Shown piece by piece: positions 26,775 through 35,658 of a DNA stretch of 54,894 bases. Both the position numbers and the translations under genes were made by a program. Each line of letters starts with the position of its first letter. Position 1 is the first letter of the stretch. Below the pieces are notes generated by a model. That model had not been told where the DNA came from, did not search any database, and worked only from the letters and a program-made list of their open reading frames with translations. This DNA is from Candidatus Agathobaculum pullistercoris (GTDB taxonomy: Bacteria; Bacillota; Clostridia; Oscillospirales; Butyricicoccaceae): contig DXFS01000026.1 of assembly GCA_019114345.1 (NCBI GenBank), positions 1-54,894 of the forward strand. Reading direction: 5' to 3'.

Positions 26775-26811
26775 GTGGGTATCCTCCTTTTTATAAAGCG
26801 CGATATCCCCT

Positions 26812-26957
26812 GCAGCAGCCGGGCTCTGCCCGGCTGTTGCTCCGCTGCCCGCGCCGCGGCGGCGCGGCCTCGCCCGCCGTGCGGGCGAGAGGGGGTTATC
26901 CGAAACGGTTTCCTCGGGAACCGTTTCGGTATCTAAGGGGGACAGCGTCCCCCTTAG
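26812..26957. repeat. Array of five consecutive stem-loops
   Basis: Five inverted repeats follow one another: 26812-26840 (CAGCCGGGC / GCCCGGCTG), 26849-26867 (CCGCGCC / GGCGCGG), 26869-26889 (CTCGCCCGC / GCGGGCGAG), 26901-26928 (CGAAACGGTT / AACCGTTTCG) and 26933-26957 (CTAAGGGGGAC / GTCCCCCTTAG). None has a clean T-run. They fill the gap between the permease stop and the SLH gene, and could block read-through, stabilise the upstream mRNA, or be accumulated repeat units. Confidence 0.75.
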
Positions 26958-26963
26958 ACGGTC

Positions 26964-28139
26964 TTAGTCGTACCGCAGCGCGTCGATCGGGTTGAGCTTT
27001 GCCGCCTTGTTCGCCGGCATGAAGCCGAAGAAAACCCCGATGAACACGCTCACGCCGAAACTCAGCCCGACTGCCGACAGGCTCGGCTGTGCGTCAATGC
27101 CGATCACCTGCCCGAGTGCGACCGCCACGGCCGCGCCGAACACAATGCCAATCACGCCGCCGAGCGCCGAGGTCGTGCCTGCTTCGATGACAAACTGGCG
27201 CATGATGTCCTTTTTCTTCGCGCCGAGCGATTTGCGGATACCGATCTCACGCGTGCGCTCGGTGACCGACACAAGCATGATGTTCATAATGCCGATGCCG
27301 CCGACAAGCAGCGAGATGCCCGCAATGCCGACCAGCACCATGGTCATCATGGAAGTCATTTCTTCCATCTCATCCACCATTTCCTGCATATCTGAAATGG
27401 TGTAATAATCCTCATTTTCAAACACTTCATACAGGGTATTATCGATCAGGGTCGTGCCTTCTTCATTCATGGAAGAATCCCAGGTGGCAAAGGTGTAGGT
27501 TGATATTTCTCCGAAGGTCAGTTTGGAAGCCGTGGTATACGGCAGATAAATACAGTCGTCCGACGAACCTTCGGTCGAATCATCCTGCTCCTCGATCACG
27601 CCGACCACAGTCAGCGCATTTCCATTGACCTTGATGGTCTGTCCGACCGCATTGCCGCCCAGCATATTCGCCACATAGGTACCGACTACTGCAACCTTGC
27701 TGCGTGCCTCAAGATCTGCATAGCTGATAAAGCGGCCGTCCTGCAGTTGATATCCGTAGATCTCCGCATACTGCTCTGATACGCCGCTGACCGTGGTGGA
27801 GTCAAAGCTGTCCGAGTCCGTACTGGTTTTTACCGTGCCGGTGATGCTCACCATCGGACTCATTCCCATGAATACATCGGTGTTCTCCTCGTAGAGTGCA
27901 TACATATCGTCTACGTCCACTGTACGGGATGACCCGCGTCCGGTGACGCTGACCGTGAGCATATTGGTTCCCATATCCTCGAACATCGAGGTGACCTCGC
28001 CCGTCATACCCTGCATCAGAGAAACCAGAATAATCACCGAGCCGACACCGATGATGATGCCCAGCATGGTCAGGAAGGCGCGCATTTTGCTGCCCGCCAG
28101 GCTTTTGAAAGCAAGCTTGAATGCCTGTGTAAATCCCAT
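26964..28139 (-). CDS. MacB-type ABC permease
   Basis: A 391-residue permease with one N-terminal membrane helix, a large outer domain (about residues 45-265) and three C-terminal helices (about 270-385), the FtsX/MacB topology. Sequence near the fourth helix, [25 protein letters not shown], is the family signature. It works with the ATPase encoded just upstream and the membrane-fusion-type protein before that to push peptides or small toxic compounds out. GGAG site upstream; 3-base gap from the ATPase. Confidence 0.94.
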   Translation of the reverse strand: MGFTQAFKLAFKSLAGSKMRAFLTMLGIIIGVGSVIILVSLMQGMTGEVTSMFEDMGTNMLTVSVTGRGSSRTVDVDDMYALYEENTDVFMGMSPMVSITGTVKTSTDSDSFDSTTVSGVSEQYAEIYGYQLQDGRFISYADLEARSKVAVVGTYVANMLGGNAVGQTIKVNGNALTVVGVIEEQDDSTEGSSDDCIYLPYTTASKLTFGEISTYTFATWDSSMNEEGTTLIDNTLYEVFENEDYYTISDMQEMVDEMEEMTSMMTMVLVGIAGISLLVGGIGIMNIMLVSVTERTREIGIRKSLGAKKKDIMRQFVIEAGTTSALGGVIGIVFGAAVAVALGQVIGIDAQPSLSAVGLSFGVSVFIGVFFGFMPANKAAKLNPIDALRYD

Positions 28140-28142
28140 CCG

Positions 28143-28865
28143 TCAGTCTCCTCTCGGGAAGGCCTCGCGCGCCGGGCCATCGAAAATGATTTTGCCGTCC
28201 GCCACGCGCACCACACGCTTGGCCTCCTGCGCGATGCCGTTGTCATGCGTGATCAGAACGATGGTATTTCCCTCGTCGTTGAGTTTCTGCAGGAAATCAA
28301 GCACCTCACGGCTGGTGCGGCTGTCGAGCGCGCCGGTCGGTTCATCCGCCAGGATGACCGACGGGTCGCCGGCCAGCGCACGTGCAATGGAAACGCGCTG
28401 CTGCTGGCCGCCGGACAGCTGGCTGGGCAGGTTTTTGTATTTCCCTTTGAGGCCGACGCGGTCGATCTGGTAACGCACCCGTTCCGCGCGTTCTTCTGCC
28501 GGCATGCCTGCATACAGCAGGGACAGCTCGACGTTTTCCTGTACAGTCAGTTTGGGAATCAAATTGTACTGCTGGAAAATAAATCCCAGTGTTTTGTTGC
28601 GGATTTCAGCCTGCTCATCGTCGGTCAGTTCGGATACATCCTCGCCGTTGAGATAATACTGTCCTGTTGTCGGCACATCCAGGCAGCCGATGATGTTCAT
28701 CAGCGTACTTTTACCTGAGCCGGACTGTCCGACAATGGCGACAAATTCACCTTTATAAATCTTGAGCGATACGCCATCCGAGGCATGTACCTCCGTGTCG
28801 CCCATGTGATAGATCTTATAGATATCGCGCAGCTCGATCAACGGGGTCTGGTTTGCAGTGGTCAT
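28143..28865 (-). CDS. MacB/LolD-type ABC transporter ATPase
   Basis: A 240-residue ATPase. Walker A is GQSGSGKST, the Q-loop is GFIFQQYNL, the signature is LSGGQQQR and Walker B is [12 protein letters not shown]; the H-loop is LITHD. All active residues are intact. The ATG at 28865 overlaps the stop of the MacA-like gene by one base (TGATG), so it is translated by coupling. A GTG one codon earlier could also be used. Confidence 0.96.
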   Translation of the reverse strand: MTTANQTPLIELRDIYKIYHMGDTEVHASDGVSLKIYKGEFVAIVGQSGSGKSTLMNIIGCLDVPTTGQYYLNGEDVSELTDDEQAEIRNKTLGFIFQQYNLIPKLTVQENVELSLLYAGMPAEERAERVRYQIDRVGLKGKYKNLPSQLSGGQQQRVSIARALAGDPSVILADEPTGALDSRTSREVLDFLQKLNDEGNTIVLITHDNGIAQEAKRVVRVADGKIIFDGPAREAFPRGD

Positions 28866-30688
28866 CACGGCATACCGCCTCCTCCGCCGGAAGGCATACC
28901 GCCACCGCCGCCGCCGGAAGGCATACCGCCGCCCATCATACCCATGTCTCCTTCCTCATCGGAAGAGTCGCGCGCAACCTCAGGCACATAGACGATGTCG
29001 CCCTCCTCAATTCCGGAAACAATCTCAATATAGTTATCGTCCGACAGGCCGGTCTCCACCTCAACGGCTTTCCATCCGTCCGGCAGCAGCGTCCCGTTCA
29101 CCATCGTTCCGTCCGTGATGGTCACGGTATCATCCTTGACATACACGATATCCCCACGCTGTACCGCGGAAATCAGCACGGCAATTACATCAGTTGCTTC
29201 ATCAACTACAATAACTGCATCCACGTTCATGCCGGGCAGCAGGTCCTCCGGCGGGTTATCGATCTGCACGGTCACCGGGTAGGTAGTAACGCCGTTCGAC
29301 GTCGTGCCTGCGACCGAAACCTTGGTGACCACGCCCTCGATCGTACCCATGTCCTCAAGCGAGTCGCAGGTGACTTCGACCGTCTGGCCGACCTCCACCT
29401 GATTGATATCCAGCTCGTCAAGCGACATGTCGAAAGTCAGGTAGGACAGGTCATAGATGACCGCCAGCGTGGTCTGGCCGTTGGTGGCGTCCAGCGTGTC
29501 GCCCACCTTGGTGTTCTTGGTGATGACCGTGCCGTCGATCGGCGCGGTAATGGTGTAATCGTCCAGCTGCTGCACGGTATTCTGATAGGACAGCTGGGAC
29601 TGCTGGAGGGACAGGCGGCTGCTCTCCACCTGCTCCTCTACCGAGGACGAGGACAGTGTCGCGATAACCGACCCCACGGAAACCTGAGAGCCTTCACTTA
29701 CATTCAGGCTGACTACAGTGCCTGCAGCGTCCGAAGTAATTGTCGATTCACTCAGATATTCGAAGGTTGCGCCCTGGTTGCAGGCAATGCCGTTGATTGT
29801 CGCGGTGGCTATGGACGAAGTAGACAGTCCGCCCGGGTTATTCACTTGGATTGTGACGTATCGGACGATCTGATACCCATCGAGCACGGTATCCGCCGCG
29901 TCGATCGCAGTGACAGTGCCGGTCAGTGTCTCAAACGAGCTGTCCATGGTCACAGTTGCCGAAGATCCAACGCTGAAAGAGGATACATCCGAGGAATTGA
30001 ACGGTACCGTAAGCTCCATAATTGAGGAGTCGCGGACGTCTGCGATGGTAGCGCCCGACTGCACCTCATCACCGACTTCAACATACAACTCGGTGATCAT
30101 GCCTGACTTTTTCGAGGTCACGCTTAAGTCATCCAGGCTTTCCAGCGTCTGGTCATAGCTGTTCTGGCTCTGCTGGAGCGAGAGCTGCGCCTGCTCGATC
30201 GAATTTTCCGCATCCGTGCTATCGATCTCGTACAGCACATCGCCCTTTTTGACCTCGTCGCCCTCCTCGAACGTGCAGGAGAGTACTTCACCCTGCACCG
30301 AGCTGGTCACTTCATACTGGTTGGCTGGTTCGATCGTACCTGTTGCGGACAACGTCAGCTGGATATCCTGCCTGCTTGCTTCACTTTCGGTATAGGTCTG
30401 CATAGAGTCGCCGTCTCCTCTGTTGAGGAAATACTGCACACCGACTGCACCGCCAGCTACCACAACCACCGCCAGCGGGATAACAACTTTCTTTTTTAGT
30501 CTGCGCTTCTTTTTCCGCTTGCTGTGCGCTCCTGGCGGCTCTGTATCAGTGGACTGCGCTACTTTCTTTTTGCTTTTCCCGGAAAACAGCTTTTTCCCTT
30601 TAAACGGATTGATCTTCCGCATTTTATCGATCGGTAATTTTAATCGCGGTCCCTCCTGTTTATGGATTTTGAATACGCGCTCTATCAT
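28865..30688 (-). CDS. MacA/HlyD-like membrane-fusion protein with Gly-Met tail
   Basis: A protein of about 607 residues. A strongly basic N-terminus precedes one membrane helix (KKVVIPLAVVVVAGGAVGV), two biotinyl-lipoyl-like hairpin segments with coiled-coil stretches (SIEQAQLSLQQSQNSYDQTL and SRLSLQQSQLSYQNTVQQL) and beta-barrel domains, as in MacA and HlyD proteins. The C-terminus is a low-complexity tail of Met, Gly and Ser (GGGMPSGGGGGGMPSG and so on). The start is uncertain: ATGs at 30688, 30697 and 30622 are all in frame and none has a well-spaced ribosome site; AGGAGGG lies 28 bases before 30622. First gene of the three-gene export operon. Confidence 0.85.
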   Translation of the reverse strand: MIERVFKIHKQEGPRLKLPIDKMRKINPFKGKKLFSGKSKKKVAQSTDTEPPGAHSKRKKKRRLKKKVVIPLAVVVVAGGAVGVQYFLNRGDGDSMQTYTESEASRQDIQLTLSATGTIEPANQYEVTSSVQGEVLSCTFEEGDEVKKGDVLYEIDSTDAENSIEQAQLSLQQSQNSYDQTLESLDDLSVTSKKSGMITELYVEVGDEVQSGATIADVRDSSIMELTVPFNSSDVSSFSVGSSATVTMDSSFETLTGTVTAIDAADTVLDGYQIVRYVTIQVNNPGGLSTSSIATATINGIACNQGATFEYLSESTITSDAAGTVVSLNVSEGSQVSVGSVIATLSSSSVEEQVESSRLSLQQSQLSYQNTVQQLDDYTITAPIDGTVITKNTKVGDTLDATNGQTTLAVIYDLSYLTFDMSLDELDINQVEVGQTVEVTCDSLEDMGTIEGVVTKVSVAGTTSNGVTTYPVTVQIDNPPEDLLPGMNVDAVIVVDEATDVIAVLISAVQRGDIVYVKDDTVTITDGTMVNGTLLPDGWKAVEVETGLSDDNYIEIVSGIEEGDIVYVPEVARDSSDEEGDMGMMGGGMPSGGGGGGMPSGGGGGMP

Positions 30689-30812
30689 AATTCCCATGCG
30701 TTGAAAAAACTTTAGAAATGCGATCTTTAACACTTTTTTCACCATGCCTACACAAAAACTCCACACAGGTATCCCAGAATAGTGTCATCCCAACCGGAAG
30801 AGGAGAACCCCT

Positions 30813-31487
30813 ATGCGCGTATTACTGCTTGGAACCATCGAAAACGAAAAAATACCGCAGTCTTTGCGAAAAGAGCATATCCTATATGATCATATCGCAA
30901 ATCCAGAGGTCGATCCGATCATAATCCCGGAGGGTGTCTATGATGTATTCATCCTGTTTGCCGGCCGCAGCAGCAAAAATGTTGTTGAACCTCTCTCCCG
31001 GCTGCTGGCTTCGCTGCGTGAAGACGGCATCTCCATCCCCATCCTCGTAATCGCTGCCCATCTCCCGGCGCGCGACCGGATCCTTACGCTTGACGCCGGA
31101 GCTGACGATGTGCTGACCGCTCCATTTCTTATGGGCGAACTGCTCGCGCGGGTTCGTGCGCTCAGCCGCCGAGGCCCTTTGCTTCAGCCCCGCCTGCTCA
31201 CCGCCGGAGACCTGACGCTTGACCGCGGGCACTGCATGCTGCGCACCCAGACAGGTGAGGTTCGCCTGTCCGGCAAGGAAATGCAGATCCTCGAATTATT
31301 CCTGCTGCATCCAGGCCAGGTGCTGCCACGCGCTACCCTGCAGCATAAAGTATGGGGGCCCGATAATGAATTTGCATACAACAATATCGAGGTATACTTA
31401 TCCCTGGTACGCCGCAAGCTGCGCGCAATCGGTTCTACTGTACAGATCCATGCCGAACGCGGCATGGGGTATTATATGGATGCATAA
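30813..31487 (+). CDS. OmpR-type regulator with a degenerate receiver domain
   Basis: A 224-residue protein. The C-terminal winged helix is typical OmpR/PhoB (VRLSGKEMQILELFLLHPGQ, then HAERGMGYYM). The N-terminal 115 residues fold like a receiver, but the phosphoacceptor site reads YDVFILFAGR, where Phe49 replaces Asp, and the acidic pair near the N-terminus is missing (VLLLGTIEN). It cannot be phosphorylated in the normal way and no histidine kinase is adjacent. It diverges from the MacAB-type operon and probably controls it. GAGGAG upstream of the start. Confidence 0.88.
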   Translation: MRVLLLGTIENEKIPQSLRKEHILYDHIANPEVDPIIIPEGVYDVFILFAGRSSKNVVEPLSRLLASLREDGISIPILVIAAHLPARDRILTLDAGADDVLTAPFLMGELLARVRALSRRGPLLQPRLLTAGDLTLDRGHCMLRTQTGEVRLSGKEMQILELFLLHPGQVLPRATLQHKVWGPDNEFAYNNIEVYLSLVRRKLRAIGSTVQIHAERGMGYYMDA

Positions 31488-31532
31488 AAGCTTTCCGATT
31501 TAAACAGGACTTTTAACAATGGGTAAGACACA

Positions 31533-31576
31533 AAAAAACCTCCTGTTGCAGAACATCTGCAACAGGAGGTTTTTTG
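31533..31576. terminator. Bidirectional terminator
   Basis: Stem ACCTCCTGTTGCAGA / TCTGCAACAGGAGGT with an ACA loop, A-run on the left and T-run on the right, between the regulator gene and the rubrerythrin transcript. Confidence 0.9.
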
Positions 31577-31727
31577 ATACATACGGATGCATTGAAGAAA
31601 ACAGCTGGATCCAGACAGCCAGCCCGCATTCGCGGCATACGACGGATTGAAACGGGCACGTACTCCCACCTAAAAGTAAAACCGGATCCGCTCAGCGGCG
31701 CCAGCTGGGAATCGCCCGGGCGCGGAA
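31577..31727 (-). other. Long structured 3' leader-like region after rubrerythrin
   Basis: About 150 bases without a supported gene, between the rubrerythrin stop and the terminator, so probably its 3' untranslated region. Short complementary segments are present (for example CCCGG/CCGGG and GGATCC repeats at 31608 and 31683). It could hold a small RNA, but nothing is recognised. Confidence 0.35.
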
Positions 31728-32267
31728 TCAGTAATTCTCTGCCTTGATCTCAAAGTATGCCTGCGGATGTGCACAGACCGGGCAAACCTCAGGCGCCTGC
31801 TTGCCTACTACGATATGGCCGCAGTTCGAGCACTGCCAGATGCAGTCGCCCTCACGAGAGAATACAAGCTTATTCTCCACATTCGAGAGCAGCTTACGGT
31901 AGCGTGCCTCGTGCTCCTTCTCGATAGCTCCAACCTTCTCGAACAGGAATGCGATATCGTCAAAACCTTCCTCGCGTGCTTCCTTGGCAAAGGTTGCATA
32001 CATATCGGTCCACTCATAGTTCTCGCCCTCAGCTGCCGCCTTCAGATTTTCTGTCGTCGGGCCGATGCCGTCGTTGAGCAGCTTGAACCAGATCTTTGCA
32101 TGCTCCTTCTCGTTTCCTGCAGTCTCTTCAAAGATCTTCGCGATCTGAACATAACCATCTTTCTTTGCCTTGGATGCAAAATAGAGGTACTTGGTATGTG
32201 CCATGGATTCGCCCGCAAATGCGGTCTGGAGATTTGCCTCCGTCTTACTGCCCTTTAAATTTGCCAT
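31728..32267 (-). CDS. rbr: Rubrerythrin
   Basis: A 179-residue non-haem iron protein that reduces hydrogen peroxide in anaerobes. The diiron four-helix domain (residues 1 to about 135) has the carboxylate ligands in [24 protein letters not shown] and [14 protein letters not shown]. The C-terminal rubredoxin-like domain has CSNCG and CPVC. The start MANLKGSK is four codons after an in-frame ATG that is too near GAGGTG. It follows perR by 29 bases and shares its promoter. Confidence 0.96.
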   Translation of the reverse strand: MANLKGSKTEANLQTAFAGESMAHTKYLYFASKAKKDGYVQIAKIFEETAGNEKEHAKIWFKLLNDGIGPTTENLKAAAEGENYEWTDMYATFAKEAREEGFDDIAFLFEKVGAIEKEHEARYRKLLSNVENKLVFSREGDCIWQCSNCGHIVVGKQAPEVCPVCAHPQAYFEIKAENY

Positions 32268-32295
32268 AATAACATACACCTCGCTTTTTTATTTT

Positions 32296-32712
32296 TCAGC
32301 CAGCAGAATTCGCCGGCCAAAATTCAGATTGCTCCTCCCTGCAGTCGCGGCACACGCCCTCGAACAGGATGTCATACCGCTGCACTTCAACGCCCGAAGC
32401 GCTTTCCACCCGGTCGATCAGGTTTTCAATCTGCGGCATATATACGTCATATACCCTGCCGCATCTGGAACAGCGCACATGGTAATGCTCCTCCAGATTA
32501 AAGTCATACCGGTCCGCCCCGTTAGGAACTGCCACCCGGCGGATCTCCCCCTGGCTGGCCAGCTGGTTCAGGTTGCGGTAAACCGTCGCTTTGCTGATGG
32601 ACGGATGGTCGGCTGCTACTGCAGCATACACAGTATCCGCAGTGGGATGATCGTGCATCCGCAGCACTGCTTGCAGCACGATCTGCCGCTGCACTGTATT
32701 TCTCGTCTGCAT
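32296..32712 (-). CDS. perR: PerR/Fur-family peroxide-sensing repressor
   Basis: A 138-residue Fur-family repressor. The winged helix is SISKATVYRNLNQLASQGEI. The metal-sensing region is DRYDFNLEEHYHVRCSRCG, and the structural zinc site is made of CSRCG and CRDC. Position ahead of rubrerythrin makes a peroxide-responsive PerR more likely than an iron-responsive Fur. A palindrome over its promoter fits autorepression. Confidence 0.93.
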   Translation of the reverse strand: MQTRNTVQRQIVLQAVLRMHDHPTADTVYAAVAADHPSISKATVYRNLNQLASQGEIRRVAVPNGADRYDFNLEEHYHVRCSRCGRVYDVYMPQIENLIDRVESASGVEVQRYDILFEGVCRDCREEQSEFWPANSAG

Positions 32713-32727
32713 AATCTCACCCCGCTT

Positions 32728-32782
32728 TCTAATTAGTATTTATTCTTAATTAGATTATATGATTATTTTCTTTTCCTGTCAA
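32728..32782 (-). promoter_or_regulatory. perR-rbr promoter with palindromic operator
   Basis: Minus strand TTGACA (32777-32782), 17-base spacer, TATAAT (32754-32759). Directly downstream and touching the -10 is the palindrome TCTAATTA-N11-TAATTAGA (32728-32754). It is AT-rich, like Per boxes, though longer than the standard 15-base consensus. Confidence 0.75.
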
Positions 32783-32831
32783 GCTTTTTCTCCTGTTTCC
32801 CAATGCTATTTCAACGGATCCGCGTTCCCTG

Positions 32832-33485
32832 TCATAGCACATACCAGAAAACCATTAAATAATGGCACAAACTTCCGGCTATCACAAACAGGTGGAACAA
32901 CTCGTGGAACCCCAGCACCGCCCCTATGTTTGGTTTTTTTGTAATGTAGACGATACCTCCTACCGTGTAGGAAAGCCCTCCTGCCGCCAAAAGAAAGATT
33001 GCCGGGGCCGGCATGGACAGCACAACCCCAAAATCCAGTGCAATCGCCCAGCCGAGCGCCAGATACAGCGCAGTGCCAAGCAGCCGGGGCGCATCAATCC
33101 AGAGCAGTTTGATTGCAATGCCGCTCAGGGCGATCAGCCAGATCGCGCCGAGGAAAAGATAGCTGCGCGGAGCCGGCATGTACCGCAATACGATCGGCGT
33201 ATAGCTTCCCGCAATCAACACATAAATCATGCTGTGATCAAGCTTTTTCAGCCGCCGCAGTACCGCTTCGCCCCGTCCGGAAAAATGATAAATGCTGCTT
33301 GCAGAATACAGCGCAATCAATGACAGGCAGAATACTACTGCTGCAACCGCCAGCTGCCCGCTGACCGTGTCATCCAGCATCAGCCGCAGCAGCATGGCAA
33401 ATAGCCCGATCCCACTGAGCACAGCCCCTACAAAATGCGAATAACTGGAAAACGGTTCCCTGGCACGCAGAAATACACGCGGCAT
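32832..33485 (-). CDS. trhA: Hemolysin III / TrhA-family membrane protein
   Basis: A 217-residue seven-helix protein of the PAQR/hemolysin III family. Conserved residues are present: SASSIYHF near helix 2, KKLDHSMIY and the C-terminal GFHELFHLFVI with two histidines. In Bacillus and E. coli this family is linked to membrane homeostasis. Monocistronic. Confidence 0.93.
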   Translation of the reverse strand: MPRVFLRAREPFSSYSHFVGAVLSGIGLFAMLLRLMLDDTVSGQLAVAAVVFCLSLIALYSASSIYHFSGRGEAVLRRLKKLDHSMIYVLIAGSYTPIVLRYMPAPRSYLFLGAIWLIALSGIAIKLLWIDAPRLLGTALYLALGWAIALDFGVVLSMPAPAIFLLAAGGLSYTVGGIVYITKKPNIGAVLGFHELFHLFVIAGSLCHYLMVFWYVL

Positions 33486-33604
33486 AAAAATCCTCCTCTA
33501 TATATTATATAGTTTTAATAACCACTTTTCATTTTATATAATACATTATTGCTGAGAAAATGCAAGTACTATTTTATGAAATTATTGTATCCGGAAAATA
33601 AAAA

Positions 33605-33640
33605 AATACACCTGCAGGTACTTTTTCCTGCAGGTGTATT
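33605..33640. terminator. Terminator
   Basis: Perfect 14-bp stem AATACACCTGCAGG / CCTGCAGGTGTATT, 8-base loop TACTTTTT, with an A-rich flank on the left that makes a T-run on the minus strand. It ends the deacetylase gene. Confidence 0.8.
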
Positions 33641-33655
33641 GACTCCTGTCCGTAT

Positions 33656-34996
33656 TCAGGCGGTCACTTCGACCACCTGCTCTGCTTCATCCCATGCAAC
33701 TTGGAAAACACACAACTCACCCAAGCTGCGCAGCTTGTAATAAGTATAGCCATCCACCTGGTAAGACGCAACCATCCGTGTGGTTCCATCCGCAACTGTC
33801 GGCTCTGTGAACGACTGCACCAAGCGCGTTTCCTTGGGAAGCGGCTTATTTTCCGTCCCGATCGGTTCATATGCAGCCTGTGAGGTCAGTTCAACGCAGT
33901 TCCGTACGCTGTTCCACTGCACATCAAAGCCGTTCTCGGTATCCATAAGCAGCACCGCAACATCCCGCACACGCACATAGTTGTTGCCGCCAATGTTGTA
34001 AGCCGGCAGTTTGCTCTGTTTGCCGTTGACCGATACCGTAGCCAGTGCCGGCAGCGCTGTATCTGTCTGCTGCAGCAGCTGCGCCACGGATTTTTCCATT
34101 TTTATGCCATAGCGCGGCAGATTGCGCAACCCGTCCGCAATATCTGCTGACTTGCCGTTATTACTCCAAACACTGACTGCCACACCGGCCTTATCCAGCA
34201 GCTGATCCATCCAGCTGTCGTATGCACCAAACGGGTAGGCGAAATAATTGACCTGTGCCTGCCCCGTGTTCTCTACAATCAGCGCAATGCTCTGCTCCAG
34301 ATCGTCGCCCATGCGTTCACTGTATTGCGCAAACGTCTCATTTTTCCGGCGCATCACGCCGTTGATCCCATCCGGCGCGCCATTTCCGCCATACTGCGGG
34401 TTGTGGGAATTGTAGGTATGCGAACCGATCTCTACCAGCCCGCTTGCAACCATCTCCCGCATCTCGCTCCAGGACAGATGGCTGCGCGAAAGATCTTCCG
34501 GATTCTCGATGCTGACGCCCTCCATCGGTTCTGCCGGCTCCTGCAACGCAGCGTCTTCCGTATTATCATCCGCAGAAGGCGTTTCTTCCTCTGCAGATTC
34601 CATATTATATGCGACTACAGAGATGACCGCCTTCATTCCTGTCTGCTGCAGGATCGGGTAGGCAATTGCATAGTTGGACTGGTAGCCGTCGTCAAACGTT
34701 ACCATGACAGGCTTGTCCGGTATCTCCATATTCCCGTGCTGGATCGCAACCAGATCCTTTGGCAAAAGCGGCGTGTACCCGAACTCCTGTAAAAACTCCA
34801 TGTCCAGCCTGAAACGTTCGTCCGTGATGGTCATGCTGTCTGTGTTCTCCGGATCCCGCGTCAGGTCATGATAGGTTAAAATCGGGATCCTGGTATCCGG
34901 CTCTGCCGCCGCCGCTCTTGGTAGTGCTGCACCTCCTGCCAGCAATACAGCAGCCAGTGCAGTCAGCGCAGCGCTTTTCCGCAATTTTCTCTTCAT
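33656..34996 (-). CDS. Polysaccharide deacetylase with copper-amine-oxidase-like tail
   Basis: A 446-residue exported protein. The signal peptide ends near RAAAAEP. The NodB domain carries ILTYHDLT, VMVTFDDGYQSN (catalytic Asp pair) and EIGSHTYNSH (metal-binding His pair), then FAYPFGAYD. Between the first and second motifs lies an acidic insert (ESAEEETPSADDNTEDAA). The C-terminal 130 residues include KLPAYNIGGNNYVRVRDVAVLL, a copper-amine-oxidase N-like domain typical of surface proteins in this lineage. Likely removes acetyl groups from cell-wall glycan. SD AGGGGGGC before 34996. Confidence 0.92.
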   Translation of the reverse strand: MKRKLRKSAALTALAAVLLAGGAALPRAAAAEPDTRIPILTYHDLTRDPENTDSMTITDERFRLDMEFLQEFGYTPLLPKDLVAIQHGNMEIPDKPVMVTFDDGYQSNYAIAYPILQQTGMKAVISVVAYNMESAEEETPSADDNTEDAALQEPAEPMEGVSIENPEDLSRSHLSWSEMREMVASGLVEIGSHTYNSHNPQYGGNGAPDGINGVMRRKNETFAQYSERMGDDLEQSIALIVENTGQAQVNYFAYPFGAYDSWMDQLLDKAGVAVSVWSNNGKSADIADGLRNLPRYGIKMEKSVAQLLQQTDTALPALATVSVNGKQSKLPAYNIGGNNYVRVRDVAVLLMDTENGFDVQWNSVRNCVELTSQAAYEPIGTENKPLPKETRLVQSFTEPTVADGTTRMVASYQVDGYTYYKLRSLGELCVFQVAWDEAEQVVEVTA

Positions 34997-35124
34997 CGTC
35001 TTGCCCCCCTGTCCTTTTCGGCTAACAGTATACCATATCCGTCCAAACATGTCTACTGTTCTTCCCCTTGCACAGCTCTGCACCATGGATTATAATGAAG
35101 AATAGGAAATGAGGTGAGCCTACC

Positions 35125-35655
35125 ATGCATTCACTCAACGATGCAATCGCGGAAGTCTTTTCCGACCACGATATCCTGCCGTCTGACGTACCTCAGCTCG
35201 ATTTGTACATGGATCAGATCCTGTCTTTGTTCGAACAAGGTTTGCGGGACAGTAAACGTGACCCGTCGGACAAGCTGCTGACCAAAACCATGGTCAACAA
35301 CTATGTTAAAGAAGGATTGGTAAACCCGGTGCGCGGGAAAAAATATACCCGGCAGCAGATCATGCAGCTATTGTGCATCTACCATCTCAAGCAAACGCTT
35401 CGTCTCAGTGATATCAAAGCGCTGACAGGGCGGGAGGACGTCGATTTTGAGGCCTGCTACTCTCGTCTGCTGGCAGACAAAGAGCGAATGCGCACCGCTA
35501 TCCCCCCGCTGCTGCGCGAACAACTGCCCACGAATGCAGACGACCCCAATGAACGGCTTACCCTTTGCCTTGCGCTCAGTGAGATCGCCTGCTATATGCG
35601 GCGTCTGTGCGAAAGCCTGATCGACGCAATTCCAGAACAAACCGGAGGAAAATAG
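35125..35655 (+). CDS. DUF1836-family protein
   Basis: A 176-residue protein with the family hallmark LLTKTMVNNYVKEGLV, then KKYTRQQIMQLLCIYHLKQTL, resembling a MerR-like helix-turn-helix followed by helices. The function is unknown; DNA-binding regulation is likely. It begins the run DUF1836 - YbaK - nitrilase - thiE, with 3 bases to the next start. Confidence 0.88.
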   Translation: MHSLNDAIAEVFSDHDILPSDVPQLDLYMDQILSLFEQGLRDSKRDPSDKLLTKTMVNNYVKEGLVNPVRGKKYTRQQIMQLLCIYHLKQTLRLSDIKALTGREDVDFEACYSRLLADKERMRTAIPPLLREQLPTNADDPNERLTLCLALSEIACYMRRLCESLIDAIPEQTGGK

Positions 35656-35658
35656 ACC

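Noticed and set aside
31577-31727. 6S RNA or another known small RNA in the rubrerythrin 3' region.
   Set aside because: I could not find the conserved central bulge or any known consensus; kept only as an observation.
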